From Roseibium sp. (GTDB lineage: Bacteria; Pseudomonadota; Alphaproteobacteria; Rhizobiales; Stappiaceae): a stretch of DNA of 64,000 bases. Of the stretch, positions 25,375-33,881 are shown piece after piece (position 1 is the first letter of the stretch; each line of letters begins with the position of its first letter). The notes under the pieces are model-generated. The model was not told the DNA's origin, searched no databases, and saw only the letters and a program-made list of their open reading frames with translations. The DNA is taken from contig JAEPML010000012.1 of NCBI GenBank assembly GCA_017643925.1, forward strand, positions 1 through 64,000. Direction: 5' to 3'. A program made the translations under genes and the position numbers.

Positions 25375-26134
25375 CGATCAGTTCCTCATCGGCGGCCCGC
25401 GCCTCTTCCCGCATCAGGTCCCACAGCAGGTCGTGCTTGCGCTGACAGACCGGGTCGCCGGGACGGCGATCCTCGATCGGCGTATCTATCGTGACGATCT
25501 CGCGAATTTTGCCCGGACGTCTGGAAAGAACCACGATGGTATGTCCAAGCCTGACCGCTTCGGCAAGATTGTGGGTGACGTATACTGCTGTGAACGGCTG
25601 CCGGTTCCACAGGCTGACAAGATCATCCATCAGCAATTCGCGTGTCTGGCTATCCAGCGCTGAAAGCGGCTCGTCCATCAGCATCACGGCCGGGTTCACG
25701 GCGAGCGCCCGTGCGATTGCCACCCGTTGTTTCATGCCTCCTGAAAGCTGCTTCGGCAATGCGTCGGCAAAGTCGGAAAGCTTTGTACGCGTCAGGACAT
25801 CCTCGATGATGGCCTTGGCCCTGTTGCCCCGGATGCCATGGTCTTCCAGCACCAGCGAGACATTGCCGCACACGCTGCGCCAGGGAAGCAAAGCAAAGTC
25901 CTGGAAGACGAATGTCAGAGGGTTGAGACATCCCTCCGGTGCTTCACCGAGTTGCAGGACACGCCCGCTCGAGGGACGTTCCAACCCGCCGATAAACCGC
26001 AACAAGGTGGATTTCCCGCACCCCGAAGGACCCACCAGGCAAACGATCTGCCCGGCAGGGATATCCAGCGAAATGTCGCGCAGCACTTCGGTCTCGCCAT
26101 AGTGATGGCTGACAGATTCCAGTCTGATGTCCAT
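25367..26134 (-). CDS. ABC transporter ATP-binding protein (SsuB/TauB family)
   Basis: A 255-residue ATPase with Walker A GPSGCGKST (about 34-42), the Q-loop in VFQDFALLPW, signature LSGGMKQRVAIARAL (about 131-145) and Walker B MLMDEPLSALD. It pairs with the overlapping permease. A perfect 11-bp hairpin separates it from the binding-protein gene, which should lower ATPase and permease output relative to the binding protein. Confidence 0.9.
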   Translation of the reverse strand: MDIRLESVSHHYGETEVLRDISLDIPAGQIVCLVGPSGCGKSTLLRFIGGLERPSSGRVLQLGEAPEGCLNPLTFVFQDFALLPWRSVCGNVSLVLEDHGIRGNRAKAIIEDVLTRTKLSDFADALPKQLSGGMKQRVAIARALAVNPAVMLMDEPLSALDSQTRELLMDDLVSLWNRQPFTAVYVTHNLAEAVRLGHTIVVLSRRPGKIREIVTIDTPIEDRRPGDPVCQRKHDLLWDLMREEARAADEELIDG

Positions 26135-26160
26135 GAACGGCTCTTGTTTCCCGGAAACAC

Positions 26161-26186
26161 GGGTGGCGTCTCAACAGACGCCACCC
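26161..26186 (-). terminator. Intercistronic hairpin after the binding-protein gene
   Basis: Perfect 11-bp stem GGGTGGCGTCT / AGACGCCACCC with a 4-base loop, 14 bases after the binding-protein stop and 27 bases before the ATPase start. No T-run follows, so it is probably a 3'-end stabiliser or partial terminator that sets transporter stoichiometry. Confidence 0.55.
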
Positions 26187-26199
26187 TTGAGGTCAGGCC

Positions 26200-27216
26200 T
26201 TAGCCCTCGTAGGTCTCGACATAGCTGCCGTCGACCAGCGTCTCCAGCGTGATGTCCTTGGAAACGAGGTCTTCGGACTGGAACCATTCCAGCTGGTCCC
26301 GAATGGAAGCGATATTCAGTTTGGAGCCATCATTGATGCGCATGGTTCCGTTGATGATCGACGGTGCCGCCTTTTCCCGCGGCCGGTCCGTGTAGACATA
26401 TTTGTGAATGAGGTCGACCATGGCGTTCACGCCATCTTCGCCTTGAGCCTTGTCGATCATGGTTGAATTGTAGTCGCTGACACCCTTGCCGAAACCGGTG
26501 AGGAAATCCTTGGTCTGGTCACGCTCGTCGGATGCGTTCTTCGCCGAGGTGAAGACAGTCGTCACCTGGTAGCCCGGGAGGTAGTCGGAGACATTGCCGA
26601 TGATGTGGACCGCACCGGACCCCGCAAGTGGTTTTGCGATGTGAGGCACGATTGACCAGGCGTCGATCTGGCCGGACTTCAGAGCACCGATGATAGCACC
26701 GACCTTCTGCAATGGCTTGAAGGACATCTCCACGCCTTCTGCATTCGCAACCTTGGACCCCATGTAGTGGAAAGAGGATCCGGCTGTTGTCATGCCGAAG
26801 GTTTTCCCGCCGAGGGCCGCAGGCGATGTCAGACCCGCCTTGAAAGCAGCGTCGGAAGCCAGGATTTTCTGACCGTCGATGCCCTTTTCCTCGCTCAAGG
26901 CACCGCCGATTACTTTGATGGCACCCTTGTCGGCAAGGGAAATCAGGCCACCGGATACCGCGGTTACGGCATAGTCGACATCACCTGAAGCAATAGCGAC
27001 GGCCATCGGTTGCGCGGCCTGGAAGAACTTCAGTTCCACATCAAGTCCGGCTTCGTCGAAGTAGCCGCGCTCCACTGCAATGAAACTGCCGGAGTGGGAC
27101 GTGAACCGGAGCGCTCCGACCACGATCTTCTTGTTCTGCGCAATTGCAGGGGCCGCCAGCGTGGAAGCAGCCGCAGCGCCCATCAGTCCCAGTGTCTGTC
27201 GTCTGTTGAATTTCAT
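26200..27216 (-). CDS. ABC transporter substrate-binding protein (NMT1/SsuA-like)
   Basis: A 338-residue periplasmic binding protein. It begins KFNRRQTLGLMGAAAA, with a twin-arginine-like signal ending in AIAQ, then VVGALRFTSHSGSFIAVERG, typical of NMT1/SsuA/TauA proteins. The ATG at 27216 follows GGAGGAAG; longer readings upstream lack a signal peptide. The ligand is unknown; the neighbouring LLM monooxygenase operon suggests an organosulfur, amine or N-heterocyclic compound. Confidence 0.88.
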   Translation of the reverse strand: MKFNRRQTLGLMGAAAASTLAAPAIAQNKKIVVGALRFTSHSGSFIAVERGYFDEAGLDVELKFFQAAQPMAVAIASGDVDYAVTAVSGGLISLADKGAIKVIGGALSEEKGIDGQKILASDAAFKAGLTSPAALGGKTFGMTTAGSSFHYMGSKVANAEGVEMSFKPLQKVGAIIGALKSGQIDAWSIVPHIAKPLAGSGAVHIIGNVSDYLPGYQVTTVFTSAKNASDERDQTKDFLTGFGKGVSDYNSTMIDKAQGEDGVNAMVDLIHKYVYTDRPREKAAPSIINGTMRINDGSKLNIASIRDQLEWFQSEDLVSKDITLETLVDGSYVETYEG

Positions 27217-27245
27217 CTTGTCTTCCTCCCGTTTGGTTTTTTGTT

Positions 27246-27911
27246 TCAGGCGCCGAGGTCGGCGCGAATATCTTCTTCCAGCAAGGCCAAGGCGCTGGCC
27301 CCGTCTCTGGTCAGCACGGCCTTTTGCAAGGCCCCCAGCCGTTTTTCTCGAGCCGAAAAGTCGATCCTGCCTTCGCGCAACAAGGCAAGTTTGAAGCGGC
27401 GGGACTGATTGTAGAACTTGCCGGCAACCTCGATCAGGCGCGGAGACCCACAAGCCGACAACAGCGTTTCGGAAACGGCCCGGCAGGCTTCATCCCATTC
27501 CAGCGCCGTGACATCGTCCGGATTTGCGACAACGGCTGCCGCTGCACGGTTCAAGGCATGAAGGGCTGCAACAACTCGTGCTTACCAGGCCACGTCACCA
27601 CGCTCCAAAGCCCTGGATAGACCGAGTTTTTCGGTTTCCAGCCGCATCATTAATATGTCCTGCAGATCCTCCTGGGTCGCCGAGGTTACCCGGAAACCGC
27701 GCTGGCTGGTCGCTTCGACCAGCCCTTCGGCCGCCAGCATTCTCAGCGTTTCCCGCATGGAGTGGTTCGACCCGCCATAGGACTGGCGCAGGGCCTCGAT
27801 TTTCAGCTTCTCGTCGGGTCGCAGAACACCAAAGGATATGTCGCGGCGGATGGCGGAAGCCAGCATGGCCACCACGGTTTCATCTTCCTGGCTCCGTCCA
27901 CCAAATATCAT
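27246..27911 (-). pseudogene. GntR/FCD regulator interrupted by an in-frame TAA
   Basis: One continuous frame of 221 codons in which codon 110 is TAA (27584-27582). The first half is a GntR winged helix (LRPDEKLKIEALRQSYGGSN, then AAEGLVEATSQRGFRV). After the TAA the frame goes on as an FCD ligand domain (ARVVAALHALNRAAAAV to the end). FCD proteins usually read GDV-W-E-A-R at this place, so TAA most simply comes from GAA by one base change. As written the regulator lacks its effector domain. It would have controlled the adjacent transporter or the LLM cluster. Confidence 0.8.
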
Positions 27912-27921
27912 GCTGCACCCT

Positions 27922-27951
27922 ATTTCGAAAAATATTGGATATTTTTGAAAT
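27922..27951. promoter_or_regulatory. AT-rich palindrome upstream of the gntR relic
   Basis: ATTTCGAAAAATAT-TGG-ATATTTTTGAAAT, arms matching except for one missing base. It lies 11 bases upstream of the gntR start codon, covering where the -10 would be. Probably the operator once used for autoregulation. Confidence 0.4.
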
Positions 27952-27979
27952 CATCGACGATTGCTGTCAATAGCCAATG

Positions 27980-28000
27980 AAAAACACCCCAATCGGGGTG
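27980..28000 (-). terminator. Rho-independent terminator of the LLM/ALDH operon
   Basis: On the minus strand: CACCCC-GATT-GGGGTG followed by TTTTT. It lies 111 bases after the aldehyde dehydrogenase stop and upstream of the gntR promoter, so it closes the five-gene operon 28112-32898 and separates it from the transporter genes. Confidence 0.75.
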
Positions 28001-28111
28001 CGAATGCAAATTAAGGATTGGACAGATTGCACCTGGACAAAAAGCCGGTTGGTCTTGTTCTCGAAACCAACCGGATTGCTGTCGGGAAAGGCCGAAGGAA
28101 CGGCGTTTCGA

Positions 28112-29581
28112 TCACCGCATCACGAACGGATTGGCCATTGGTGCATCCGACGTGTTGATCCACGTTGTTTTTGTTCGCGTATAGTCGAGAATGGCCTCCA
28201 TACCGGCTTCCCGTCCATAACCGGACTGGTTATAGCCACCAAACGGAGCGATCGGAGAGACGGCGCGGTAGGTATTCACCCAACAGATCCCGGCTTTCAG
28301 CCGTGACGACACCCGGTGGGCCCGGGCTACATTTTCAGTAAACACCCCGGACGCCAGGCCAAAGGGTGTTTCATTGGCAAGCGCTATCGCCTCTTCCTCG
28401 GTATCGAACGGCAACAGCGACATGACCGGTCCGAACATTTCAACCTTCAGTGTTTCCGTGTCTGCGGACATGCACTCCACCAGTGTCGGTGCCATGTAGT
28501 TTCCTGGACGTCTTATCTGGTCACCACCAAAATGGATTGTAGCCCCTTGCTCCTTCGCCTTCGCCAGGGTCTGCTTGATCTTCAGGACCTGAGCTTCTGT
28601 GCAAAGAGGCCCGACATGGGTGGAAGCTTCCAGGGGATCCCCGACGACGATGCCCTTTGACTTGTCGCTGATCCGCTCGCTGAGCTTCTTGAAAAGGGAT
28701 CGATGGACAAGTCCCCGCGTCCCGGCAACACAGCTCTGGCCGGACGCGCCGAAATTGCCGGCGATCAGCCCATTGGCTGCCCCGTCCAGATCCGCGTCGT
28801 CAAAGACAAGCACAGGAGACTTGCCACCGAGCTCAAGCGTCGTGACAGCAAAATTCTCTGCCGAGTTGCGCACCACATGCCGGGCGGTTTCCGGTCCACC
28901 GGTAAAGGCAATGCGATCAACATCCGGATGCCGGGTCAGGGGTATCGCACAATTCTCGGCATCCCCCGTGATCACCGAGACAACCCCCTTGGGGAACCCT
29001 GCTTTCTCGATCAGCCGGGCAAATTCCAGCATGGGTGCAGGCGCCATTTCCGAGGCTTTCAGGACAACACTGCAACCGGCAGCCAATGCCGGTCCGAGCT
29101 TGGTCGCCGTCAGAAACATCTGGGCATTCCAGGGAACAATCGCCGCCGCGACACCAATCGGCTCGCGTCGTGTGAAGACATGCATGTCGGGCTTGTCGAT
29201 CGGCAGAACCGCCCCTTCCAGCTTGTCCGCCAATCCTGCGTAGTAGCGGTAGTAGTCGCCGACATATTTGGTCTGGCTCGCCGTTTCGGCAAGGAGCTTG
29301 CCGCTATCGGTCGTTTCAATCTCGCCAATGGCGGCCGCATGTTCCTCGATGAGATCCGCCAACCGATAGAGCAGCTTTCCTCGCGCCGTTTGTGTCATGT
29401 CGCGCCAGGCCGGGTCGGACAGAACCCGCCTTGCCGCCGAAATGGCCCGGTCAACATCCTCTTTTGAGGCACAGGCAAATGTCGCCCAATCCTGACCGGT
29501 TGCCGGGTTCTGCGAGGTCATCATCTGACCGGTGGACCCGTCGCACCAGGTGCCGTCGATAAAGAGCTGATAGTGTTGCAT
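28112..29581 (-). CDS. NAD(P)-dependent aldehyde dehydrogenase
   Basis: A 489-residue ALDH-superfamily enzyme. The catalytic Glu lies in ELGGKSPVLVF and the catalytic Cys in GQSCVAGTR; VPWNAQMFLTATKLGPALAAG gives the cofactor-binding region. I chose ATG 29581 because AGGGG lies 4-5 bases upstream; a GTG at 29593 overlaps the preceding stop. Last gene of the operon with LLM monooxygenase, flavin reductase, hydrolase and AA_synth genes, so it probably oxidises an aldehyde released by the monooxygenase. Confidence 0.92.
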   Translation of the reverse strand: MQHYQLFIDGTWCDGSTGQMMTSQNPATGQDWATFACASKEDVDRAISAARRVLSDPAWRDMTQTARGKLLYRLADLIEEHAAAIGEIETTDSGKLLAETASQTKYVGDYYRYYAGLADKLEGAVLPIDKPDMHVFTRREPIGVAAAIVPWNAQMFLTATKLGPALAAGCSVVLKASEMAPAPMLEFARLIEKAGFPKGVVSVITGDAENCAIPLTRHPDVDRIAFTGGPETARHVVRNSAENFAVTTLELGGKSPVLVFDDADLDGAANGLIAGNFGASGQSCVAGTRGLVHRSLFKKLSERISDKSKGIVVGDPLEASTHVGPLCTEAQVLKIKQTLAKAKEQGATIHFGGDQIRRPGNYMAPTLVECMSADTETLKVEMFGPVMSLLPFDTEEEAIALANETPFGLASGVFTENVARAHRVSSRLKAGICWVNTYRAVSPIAPFGGYNQSGYGREAGMEAILDYTRTKTTWINTSDAPMANPFVMR

Positions 29582-29589
29582 CTTTCCCC

Positions 29590-30624
29590 TCACGAGAATG
29601 CGGGCATGACGTCGTCGATAAAGCGGCTCAGCGAGGCATGTTTGCGCTCATGGCTCATGCCGCTGTCGATCCAGAACGAATATTCATCATAGCCCAGATC
29701 TTCGTACCGCTTGATCTGGTCGATGACGTCCTGCGCGGTGCCAATCGTCAGGTCGCGCGCGAGGTTTTCAGGTGCCATCATCGCATTGCCGGCGATTTCC
29801 TCATCGGACAGTTCTTCGATCAGGCCGTGTGCCACGGGACGTTTGTTCTGAAACCAGGCACCAAAATAACAATAGAAGCGGGACAATTCCTGTACGCCCG
29901 TTGCAACATCGTCTGCATCACTGCCGACATAGGTATGGTGTAGCAGCATGATCTTCGGACGCGGCCCGTCAAAACTTGCGCAGGCATCGTTGAACCGGCC
30001 CATCAGTGTCTCGATTTCCTCCATCCCCTGCCAGAGCGGCGTCACCTGGATGTTGAACCCGTTGTGAACACCAAATTCGTGGCTGTTCGGGTCACGCGCG
30101 GCAATCCAGATCGGAGGACCGTTTTCCTGAACGGGTTTCGGTGCCGACGTTGAGGACGGAAAGCTGAAAAACTCACCTTCATGCGCACAATTGCCCTGCC
30201 ACAACTGCCGCAGGAGTGGCGTCGTCTCCCGCATTCGCTGACCGGCCTCCCAGGCGTCCATGCCCGGCATCAGGCGTTCGTATTCGAAGGAATAGGCGCC
30301 ACGGGCAACTCCGAGTTCAATGCGCCCGCCGGTCATCAGGTCGGCCGCTGCAGCCTCCCCCGCAAGCTTGATCGGATGCCAGAAGGGCGCAACCACCGTC
30401 CCTGTTCCAAGGCGGACATTCTTGGTGTGGTGGGCGAGATCGACAAGCGACAGAAACGGGTTGGGGGCAATGGTGAATTCCATGCCGTGATGCTCACCTG
30501 TCCAGATCGCACGCATCCCCCCTTCATCCGCAACACGGCACAGGGACAGGAAATCCTGGTAGAGCTTTTCATGCGGCTGATCCGGTGTCAGGCGTTCCAT
30601 GTGGGCAAACAGCGAAAACTCCAT
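29590..30624 (-). CDS. LLM class flavin-dependent monooxygenase
   Basis: A 344-residue bacterial-luciferase-like TIM barrel. FSLFAHMERL begins the barrel, IWTGEHHGMEF is the conserved His region, and VRLGTGTVVAPFWHPIKLA and GRIELGVARGAYSFEYERL are typical flavin-binding segments. Such enzymes use reduced flavin from a partner reductase, encoded 3 bases upstream here, to oxygenate substrates, often with C-S, C-N or C-C cleavage. The substrate is unknown. Confidence 0.9.
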   Translation of the reverse strand: MEFSLFAHMERLTPDQPHEKLYQDFLSLCRVADEGGMRAIWTGEHHGMEFTIAPNPFLSLVDLAHHTKNVRLGTGTVVAPFWHPIKLAGEAAAADLMTGGRIELGVARGAYSFEYERLMPGMDAWEAGQRMRETTPLLRQLWQGNCAHEGEFFSFPSSTSAPKPVQENGPPIWIAARDPNSHEFGVHNGFNIQVTPLWQGMEEIETLMGRFNDACASFDGPRPKIMLLHHTYVGSDADDVATGVQELSRFYCYFGAWFQNKRPVAHGLIEELSDEEIAGNAMMAPENLARDLTIGTAQDVIDQIKRYEDLGYDEYSFWIDSGMSHERKHASLSRFIDDVMPAFS

Positions 30625-30627
30625 GGG

Positions 30628-31560
30628 TCAGGCCCTTTCCTGAAACTGGTGCGTTGCCCCGACCGAGGCATCACCGAGATAGAGTGAAAAATCGCGTGTT
30701 CGAGCCTCGGCGGCGAAGCGTTGCATCATGTGCGCCAACGCCGGTGTGGCGTATGTCAGGCTGCCAAGATCCGACACCGGCACCGCGACCAGGGGGCTGT
30801 TGCTCGAAACATCTGAGGCACGCGCCAGCAGGTAGGCATGGTGGGTCCCGCTGCCCGCGTCGTCAAAGACGGAATAGACCGGTCCAAGCTCCGCTTTGAC
30901 ACCCTGGCCTTCCAGGGTCCGTCTTAATTGCCGTCTGAGCGCGGCATGATCCGGAACCGCGCATTCTGGCAACCGATAGCCTTGCTCGGTGCTCTCGAAG
31001 AGCACTGTGTCTTCGACTTCCACCACAGCACCGCAGATATTGGAGCGTGCTGCCGGGTCTCGCGCCTGCCTTTCAAGCCCCAGGCTGAAGAACCGTCCAC
31101 CGGCATATCCAAGGCCTCCCTTGTCCGCTTCGTCAAAACCAGTGACTTCACCGAACAGGACACAATGATCGCCCGCGGGAATAATCCTGTCGGTCTTGCA
31201 GGAGAACCGGGCAATCGCACCGTCGATCAGTGGAACGCCGGCAGGGTCGAGCCGATGCGGCACACGGGCAAAGCGGTCTCCCTTGTAGCCCGCAAAGACA
31301 TTTGCCACCTCTTCCTGCCCCTCGGCCAGCACGCTGACGCCGAAATGCTGACAGGTGGAGAAGGCCTCAAAACTGGACAGGAACTTCCCGGGGCAGACCA
31401 GCAAGAGCGGCGGATCAAGCGAGACGGACGTGAAGGAGTTGGCGGTGAAGCCAACGGGTGTTCCGTCTGCGGACAGGCAGGTGACAACTGTGACACCCGT
31501 CATGTAACGGCCGAACGCGTTCCTGAGCGTTCTCCGATCAAGAGTGCTCATCTCAGACAT
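30628..31560 (-). CDS. Flavin reductase, two-domain
   Basis: A 310-residue protein. Residues about 8-165 form a flavin-reductase (FMN-binding split barrel) domain with NAFGRYMTGVTVVTCLSADG and GFTANSFTSVSLDPPLLLVC. The remaining ~145 residues form a second domain that is not part of minimal reductases; its YRLPECAVPDHAALRRQL and SVFDDAGSGTHHAYLLARAS segments I cannot assign. It should supply reduced flavin to the LLM enzyme. Its 3' end is 3 bases before the LLM start. Confidence 0.85.
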   Translation of the reverse strand: MSEMSTLDRRTLRNAFGRYMTGVTVVTCLSADGTPVGFTANSFTSVSLDPPLLLVCPGKFLSSFEAFSTCQHFGVSVLAEGQEEVANVFAGYKGDRFARVPHRLDPAGVPLIDGAIARFSCKTDRIIPAGDHCVLFGEVTGFDEADKGGLGYAGGRFFSLGLERQARDPAARSNICGAVVEVEDTVLFESTEQGYRLPECAVPDHAALRRQLRRTLEGQGVKAELGPVYSVFDDAGSGTHHAYLLARASDVSSNSPLVAVPVSDLGSLTYATPALAHMMQRFAAEARTRDFSLYLGDASVGATHQFQERA

Positions 31561-32327
31561 TCCCTTGCAAAACGGTCCAGGTGTTCAGAGACGCCATCGG
31601 CATGGGTCATCGGCATCATGTGAGCCGCGGTATCCAGAACTCCGGCCCGCCCCTTTGGCACAAGTTCTGCCATGGCCTTCGACATCTCCGGTGTCGAATT
31701 GGGCTCAAGCCCACCCGTCAGGAAAAGCGCCGGGCAATTCAGCGCCTGCAATGTTTGATCGCTCGGACCGTCTTCGCGCGAAAAGACCCTGTAGGCGCTT
31801 CTGTATCCGGCCGGATCAACCGTCCGAAGCCACGTTTCACAAGCCTGCCTTTCCGGCGATGCCACCTCTTTGAACCATCGCCTCAAAGTCGGTCCGGGGT
31901 CCGGATTGGTGACACCATCCAGACTGTCGGCACGTGACTTCACGGCCAGGCCTGCGGCCTCGCTTCTCCGGTAAATCGCGTTCAGCGCGACGACACCGCG
32001 AACATGCTTTGGGTGGCGCGCAGCAAGCTCAAGTGCGACCATCGCTCCCATGGAATGACCGGCAACAACAGTTGGACGATCCAGCAACACCGAGATCGCC
32101 TGGCTGAATTCCGCCAGTCTTGCAGGTTCCGACAAGGCTTTGCTTTCACCATGCCCGGGCATGTCAGGCGCAAGGATTTCAAACCTGTCGGACAAAGCGT
32201 CGACTTGCGCTCCCCACGCCTCGGCACGAAGCCCTACCCCGTGGATCAACACCAGGCGTGGCCCATGTCCCTTGGAGACGAAGGCAAGACTGCCAGTCCT
32301 AGACCGCGGCCGGGTTGTCCAGGTCAT
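31548..32327 (-). CDS. Alpha/beta hydrolase
   Basis: A 259-residue hydrolase. The oxyanion region is LVLIHGVGLRAEAW, ILAPDMPGHGES follows, and the nucleophile elbow is AGHSMGAMVA (Ser at about 97). The His is probably in AAHMMPMTHADG near the end, with an acidic partner in between. It overlaps the flavin reductase by 13 bases and the upstream AA_synth gene by 29, so the operon is tightly coupled. It likely hydrolyses an ester, lactone or enol product of the pathway. Confidence 0.87.
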   Translation of the reverse strand: MTWTTRPRSRTGSLAFVSKGHGPRLVLIHGVGLRAEAWGAQVDALSDRFEILAPDMPGHGESKALSEPARLAEFSQAISVLLDRPTVVAGHSMGAMVALELAARHPKHVRGVVALNAIYRRSEAAGLAVKSRADSLDGVTNPDPGPTLRRWFKEVASPERQACETWLRTVDPAGYRSAYRVFSREDGPSDQTLQALNCPALFLTGGLEPNSTPEMSKAMAELVPKGRAGVLDTAAHMMPMTHADGVSEHLDRFARECLR

Positions 32328-32898
32328 GACCCATCTCTTTCAAATCCTGGTAACGGTCGCCGATCCTGTGAAAGGGCCTCCCTGAAGTGGCTGCGCCAAG
32401 CACGACGACAACCTCGTCGGCGCGCGGTGCGTCCGGTATCGCAAACTGGATTGTCAGGTAATGTGACCGACGCCCGGCATCATTCTTGTCCATCAACGGC
32501 ACCATGATCGGGGCATTTGCAGGTCCACGCGTATTGGTGAAGGCCAGATAGGATTTGGCCTCGACGGCCTGGCGATAATGATTGCCGAACCGCAGCGTAT
32601 GGATCAGGCCAGACGCATGTTCCACTTCGCCATCCAGACCGACAACGGCGGCTTTGCCATAGGCCTCGATAGCCTGGCCGCTCCCGGCAAGCCGGATCAT
32701 CCGCTCGGTCAGCAACTCGCCCAGAACCGGCCCATAGGCTCTTATTTCGGGTGTCAGATCTTCGACAAATTGCCCTGCCCAGGGATTGCGGACGACCGCA
32801 GCCACGGCAAACATGCGCCAGGGTTCGCTTGCCTTTCGAAAGCCCTCTATGAGGACCTCTTCGTCAAAGGTCACGATTTTCCTGATCTCAGGGTTCAT
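32299..32898 (-). CDS. Amino acid synthesis (AA_synth, DUF1185) family protein
   Basis: A 199-residue protein of the PF06684 family, beginning NPEIRKIVTFDEEVLIEG; VAAVVRNPWAGQFVEDL and GKAAVVGLDGEVEHASGLIH are recognisable family segments. The ATG at 32898 has GAGGAGG 6 bases upstream. The family name comes from structure and context; no reaction is established that I know of. It is the first gene of the operon and lies divergent from a LysR gene, with a LysR-type palindrome between them. Confidence 0.82.
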   Translation of the reverse strand: MNPEIRKIVTFDEEVLIEGFRKASEPWRMFAVAAVVRNPWAGQFVEDLTPEIRAYGPVLGELLTERMIRLAGSGQAIEAYGKAAVVGLDGEVEHASGLIHTLRFGNHYRQAVEAKSYLAFTNTRGPANAPIMVPLMDKNDAGRRSHYLTIQFAIPDAPRADEVVVVLGAATSGRPFHRIGDRYQDLKEMGHDLDNPAAV

Positions 32899-32988
32899 TT
32901 CCGTCCTCCTCACAGCCGCCCCAGGCTGACGCAATCACTATCGAATGGCTTGACTTTCCCCACAAACGAATGATTTTGACCCATATGT

Positions 32989-33003
32989 ATTAGCTCTACT
33001 AAT
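32989..33003. promoter_or_regulatory. GcvA-type LysR operator
   Basis: Perfect inverted repeat ATTAG-CTCTA-CTAAT in the 119-base gap between the divergent AA_synth operon and the LysR gene. CTAAT is the half-site reported for GcvA-type regulators, and the adjacent LysR is of that type. Confidence 0.55.
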
Positions 33004-33017
33004 GGCTGACTTGATCC

Positions 33018-33881
33018 ATGGCGAAAGCACTTCCTCCCCTGAACTGGTTTCGGGCCTTTGAGGCCGCCGCTCGAAACTTGAGCTTCACCGCTGCAGGCGA
33101 GGAAATCGGCATGACGCAATCTGCGGTCAGCCAACAGGTCAAGGCACTCGAAACCCGGCTCGGTGTGCCCCTCTTTGAACGCAAGGCGCGTGGTCTGGCA
33201 TTGACGGACCATGGACGCCGACTGTTGCCTCAGGTTGATGCAGCGCTTGACACGCTTTCCTCCGCGACCGGGTCCTTTTTCGAAGACAAACCCTCCCGGC
33301 TCTTGACGGTCTCCGCGTCCTACAGCGTCATCCAATGGGTGATCGCACCGCTGTTGCCAGCCTTCAAGACTGACCATCCAGACCTCGCCATTCGTTTCAT
33401 GGGGGCAACCTGGCCCGACGAGTTCAGCCAAACAGCGGCCGACATCGAGATCCGCTTCGGATCGCCAAAACAGGCAGGTCCAAAGGCAAGACTGCTCGGG
33501 TCCAACCGGCTGATCGCGCTCAAGAACCCGGACCTGAACGCTCCCCTCAAGAACCTCCCGCTGATCGAGGCAGTCGGCATATCGGACGGCTGGAAGAGTT
33601 GGGCCCAACAGGCTGGTTTCAAAGACCTCCAGCCCACGCTCTTTGTCGACAGCTACGGTCCCGCGCTACAACTTGCGGCAAACGGAAACGGCGTGTGTCT
33701 GGTCCATGAATTGCTGGCCGCCCACCCGATGTCACAAGGTCTCGTTGAACCTGCCCACGGTAGAAAAATCGCCGCCAATGAAAGCTATTTTCTCTCCGCA
33801 AGGGAAGATACCCCAGAGGCTGCAGCCTTCAGTGATTGGATCTCGATGAAATCCACCGAGCTCATAGCCGGGTTGGCCTAA
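33018..33881 (+). CDS. GcvA-type LysR regulator of the LLM operon
   Basis: A 287-residue LysR regulator starting MAKALPPLNWFRAFEAAARN, the typical GcvA-subfamily beginning. The helix-turn-helix is at about 18-60 (FTAAGEEIGMTQSAVSQQ). The effector domain contains LFERKARGLALTDHGRRLLP and DIEIRFGSP. It is transcribed away from the AA_synth/LLM operon across the ATTAG-N5-CTAAT palindrome, so it is the likely local activator. Its end overlaps the convergent LysR gene by 4 bases. Confidence 0.88.
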   Translation: MAKALPPLNWFRAFEAAARNLSFTAAGEEIGMTQSAVSQQVKALETRLGVPLFERKARGLALTDHGRRLLPQVDAALDTLSSATGSFFEDKPSRLLTVSASYSVIQWVIAPLLPAFKTDHPDLAIRFMGATWPDEFSQTAADIEIRFGSPKQAGPKARLLGSNRLIALKNPDLNAPLKNLPLIEAVGISDGWKSWAQQAGFKDLQPTLFVDSYGPALQLAANGNGVCLVHELLAAHPMSQGLVEPAHGRKIAANESYFLSAREDTPEAAAFSDWISMKSTELIAGLA

